Shown here piece by piece: positions 63,395-64,000 of a DNA stretch of 64,000 nt. Within the stretch, counting starts at the first letter, position 1. Each line of letters starts with the position of its first letter. Source of the stretch: Alistipes dispar (GTDB lineage Bacteria; Bacteroidota; Bacteroidia; Bacteroidales; Rikenellaceae). The position numbers and the translations under genes are program-made. The stretch spans positions 248,001-312,000 of the forward strand of contig NZ_AP019736.1 of NCBI RefSeq assembly GCF_006542685.1, read 5' to 3'. A model generated the notes under the pieces. It did no database searches, was not told where the DNA came from, and saw only the letters and a program-made list of their open reading frames with translations.

Positions 63395-64000
63395 ATCCGT
63401 TGTTCGTTGTTTGTCAGTTTCACGCTCGCCCAGAGCATGTAGCACACCAGCACGGCGACGAAGAGCATCCCCCAATGCGGACTGCCCGCCGCACGCGCGA
63501 CGGCGCCGCACGCCGGACCCGACACGGCTCCCGCCGAAATGGCCAGAATCATCAGCCCGGCCACCTCGTTGGCCCGCTCCGGCACGGCACGGGTCGCCAC
63601 GGAGTAGAAGGTGGCGAAGACGCACGCCATGCCGAAGCCCATGAGGCCCACGGCGGCATAGATCACCGCCCCGTTGTCCGTGAAGAGCAGCACGAGGCAG
63701 AGCGCCAGCACCCCGGCCATGTTCCAGCCCAGATACTTCGTGTCCCGGACCCGCACGAGGGCCCACGCCCCGACGATCGTCCCGACGATGCGGCAGGCGT
63801 AGAAACCCGTGGTCGTGAGGATCGACGAGGGGTTGTCGATCAGCCGCACCGAGAGGTAGCCGATCCCCACGTCGGCGGCGATGAAGCATGCCACGCCCAG
63901 CGCCGAGAGCAGCACCGCACGGTTCTTCAGCAGACCGAAGCAGGCTGCCAGTCCGACGGAGGTTCCGCTGCGCGGCGGCTCGGGCACGGAGGTCAGTTGC
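63391..64000 (-). CDS. MFS transporter, C-terminal half only
   Basis: The frame is open from the right edge; only about 203 residues are visible, starting in the central cytoplasmic loop (PEPPRSGTSV) and covering helices 7-12. The pattern of six hydrophobic segments with GTIVGAWALVRVRD between helices matches the major facilitator superfamily. The substrate cannot be told. The N-terminal half and the start lie beyond 64000. Confidence 0.85.
   Translation of the reverse strand, partial: QLTSVPEPPRSGTSVGLAACFGLLKNRAVLLSALGVACFIAADVGIGYLSVRLIDNPSSILTTTGFYACRIVGTIVGAWALVRVRDTKYLGWNMAGVLALCLVLLFTDNGAVIYAAVGLMGFGMACVFATFYSVATRAVPERANEVAGLMILAISAGAVSGPACGAVARAAGSPHWGMLFVAVLVCYMLWASVKLTNNEQRI

Overview
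The window comes from a high-GC member of the Bacteroidota, most likely Alistipes or a close Rikenellaceae relative. The reasons are the many phylum-specific families (DUF4293, DUF4199, DUF5689, BACON-type lipoproteins, GH97, a SusB-like enzyme, phosphate-selective porin O/P, an OMthi/PnuT thiamine pair), the repeated promoter signature TTTG-N18-21-TAnnTTTG, and the weak ribosome-binding sites. The genus is inferred from gene content and base composition only.

Layout. 1-7.2 kb (minus strand): two surface lipoproteins, an operon sua5-DUF4199-GT2-DUF4293, and mltG. Divergent from mltG is the 4.5S SRP RNA, then a small ABM monooxygenase. 7.7-13.4 kb: a superoxide dismutase fused to rubredoxin, and an outer-membrane barrel with a large TPR partner. 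13.7-20.4 kb (minus): sufB, an iron-sulfur flavoprotein, sufC, sufD, sufS, tmk and a DoxX-like protein, all tightly packed. 20.6 kb: tRNA-Ser(GCU).

20.7-24.9 kb is a lower-GC accessory region. It holds an apparently intact double-glycine peptide precursor, an erythromycin-esterase-like lipoprotein, a second precursor broken by a 1-base deletion, and a decayed C39 peptidase domain of a peptide exporter. After these comes a promoter-driven sequence with strong RNA stems, then hairpins and a minisatellite. I read this as a decaying secreted-peptide (RiPP-like) locus beside a candidate ncRNA.

24.9-38.4 kb: C1B peptidase, thiol peroxidase, porin, exonuclease, guaA and guaB, a TlpA-like thioredoxin, panB, a SpoU methyltransferase, an outer-membrane protein and glnS. 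38.5-42.6 kb (minus): an overlapping operon of a 471-aa low-complexity protein, rsmI, a lipid A-type acyltransferase and a GT2 enzyme. 42.9-49.6 kb (plus): GH97, ychF, a SIMPL protein, gltX and galM.

49.7-51.1 kb: a beta-propeller lipoprotein preceded by the wreck of an NVEALA-type small peptide gene. 51.2-54.3 kb: a TPP riboswitch, a TonB receptor and PnuT, forming a thiamine-uptake unit. 54.4-57.4 kb: a GH31 enzyme and a Ser-type sulfatase. 57.5-64 kb: a DUF1080 lipoprotein, an MmcQ/YjbR protein, a small lipoprotein, a lipid kinase, pepD, phoH, a PorT-like barrel and an MFS transporter cut by the right edge.

Many transcription units end in long G+C hairpins, several sharing a GCCCC core. 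Two genes for exported proteins (559-3120 and 35593-36666) carry G9 tracts close to their N-termini.
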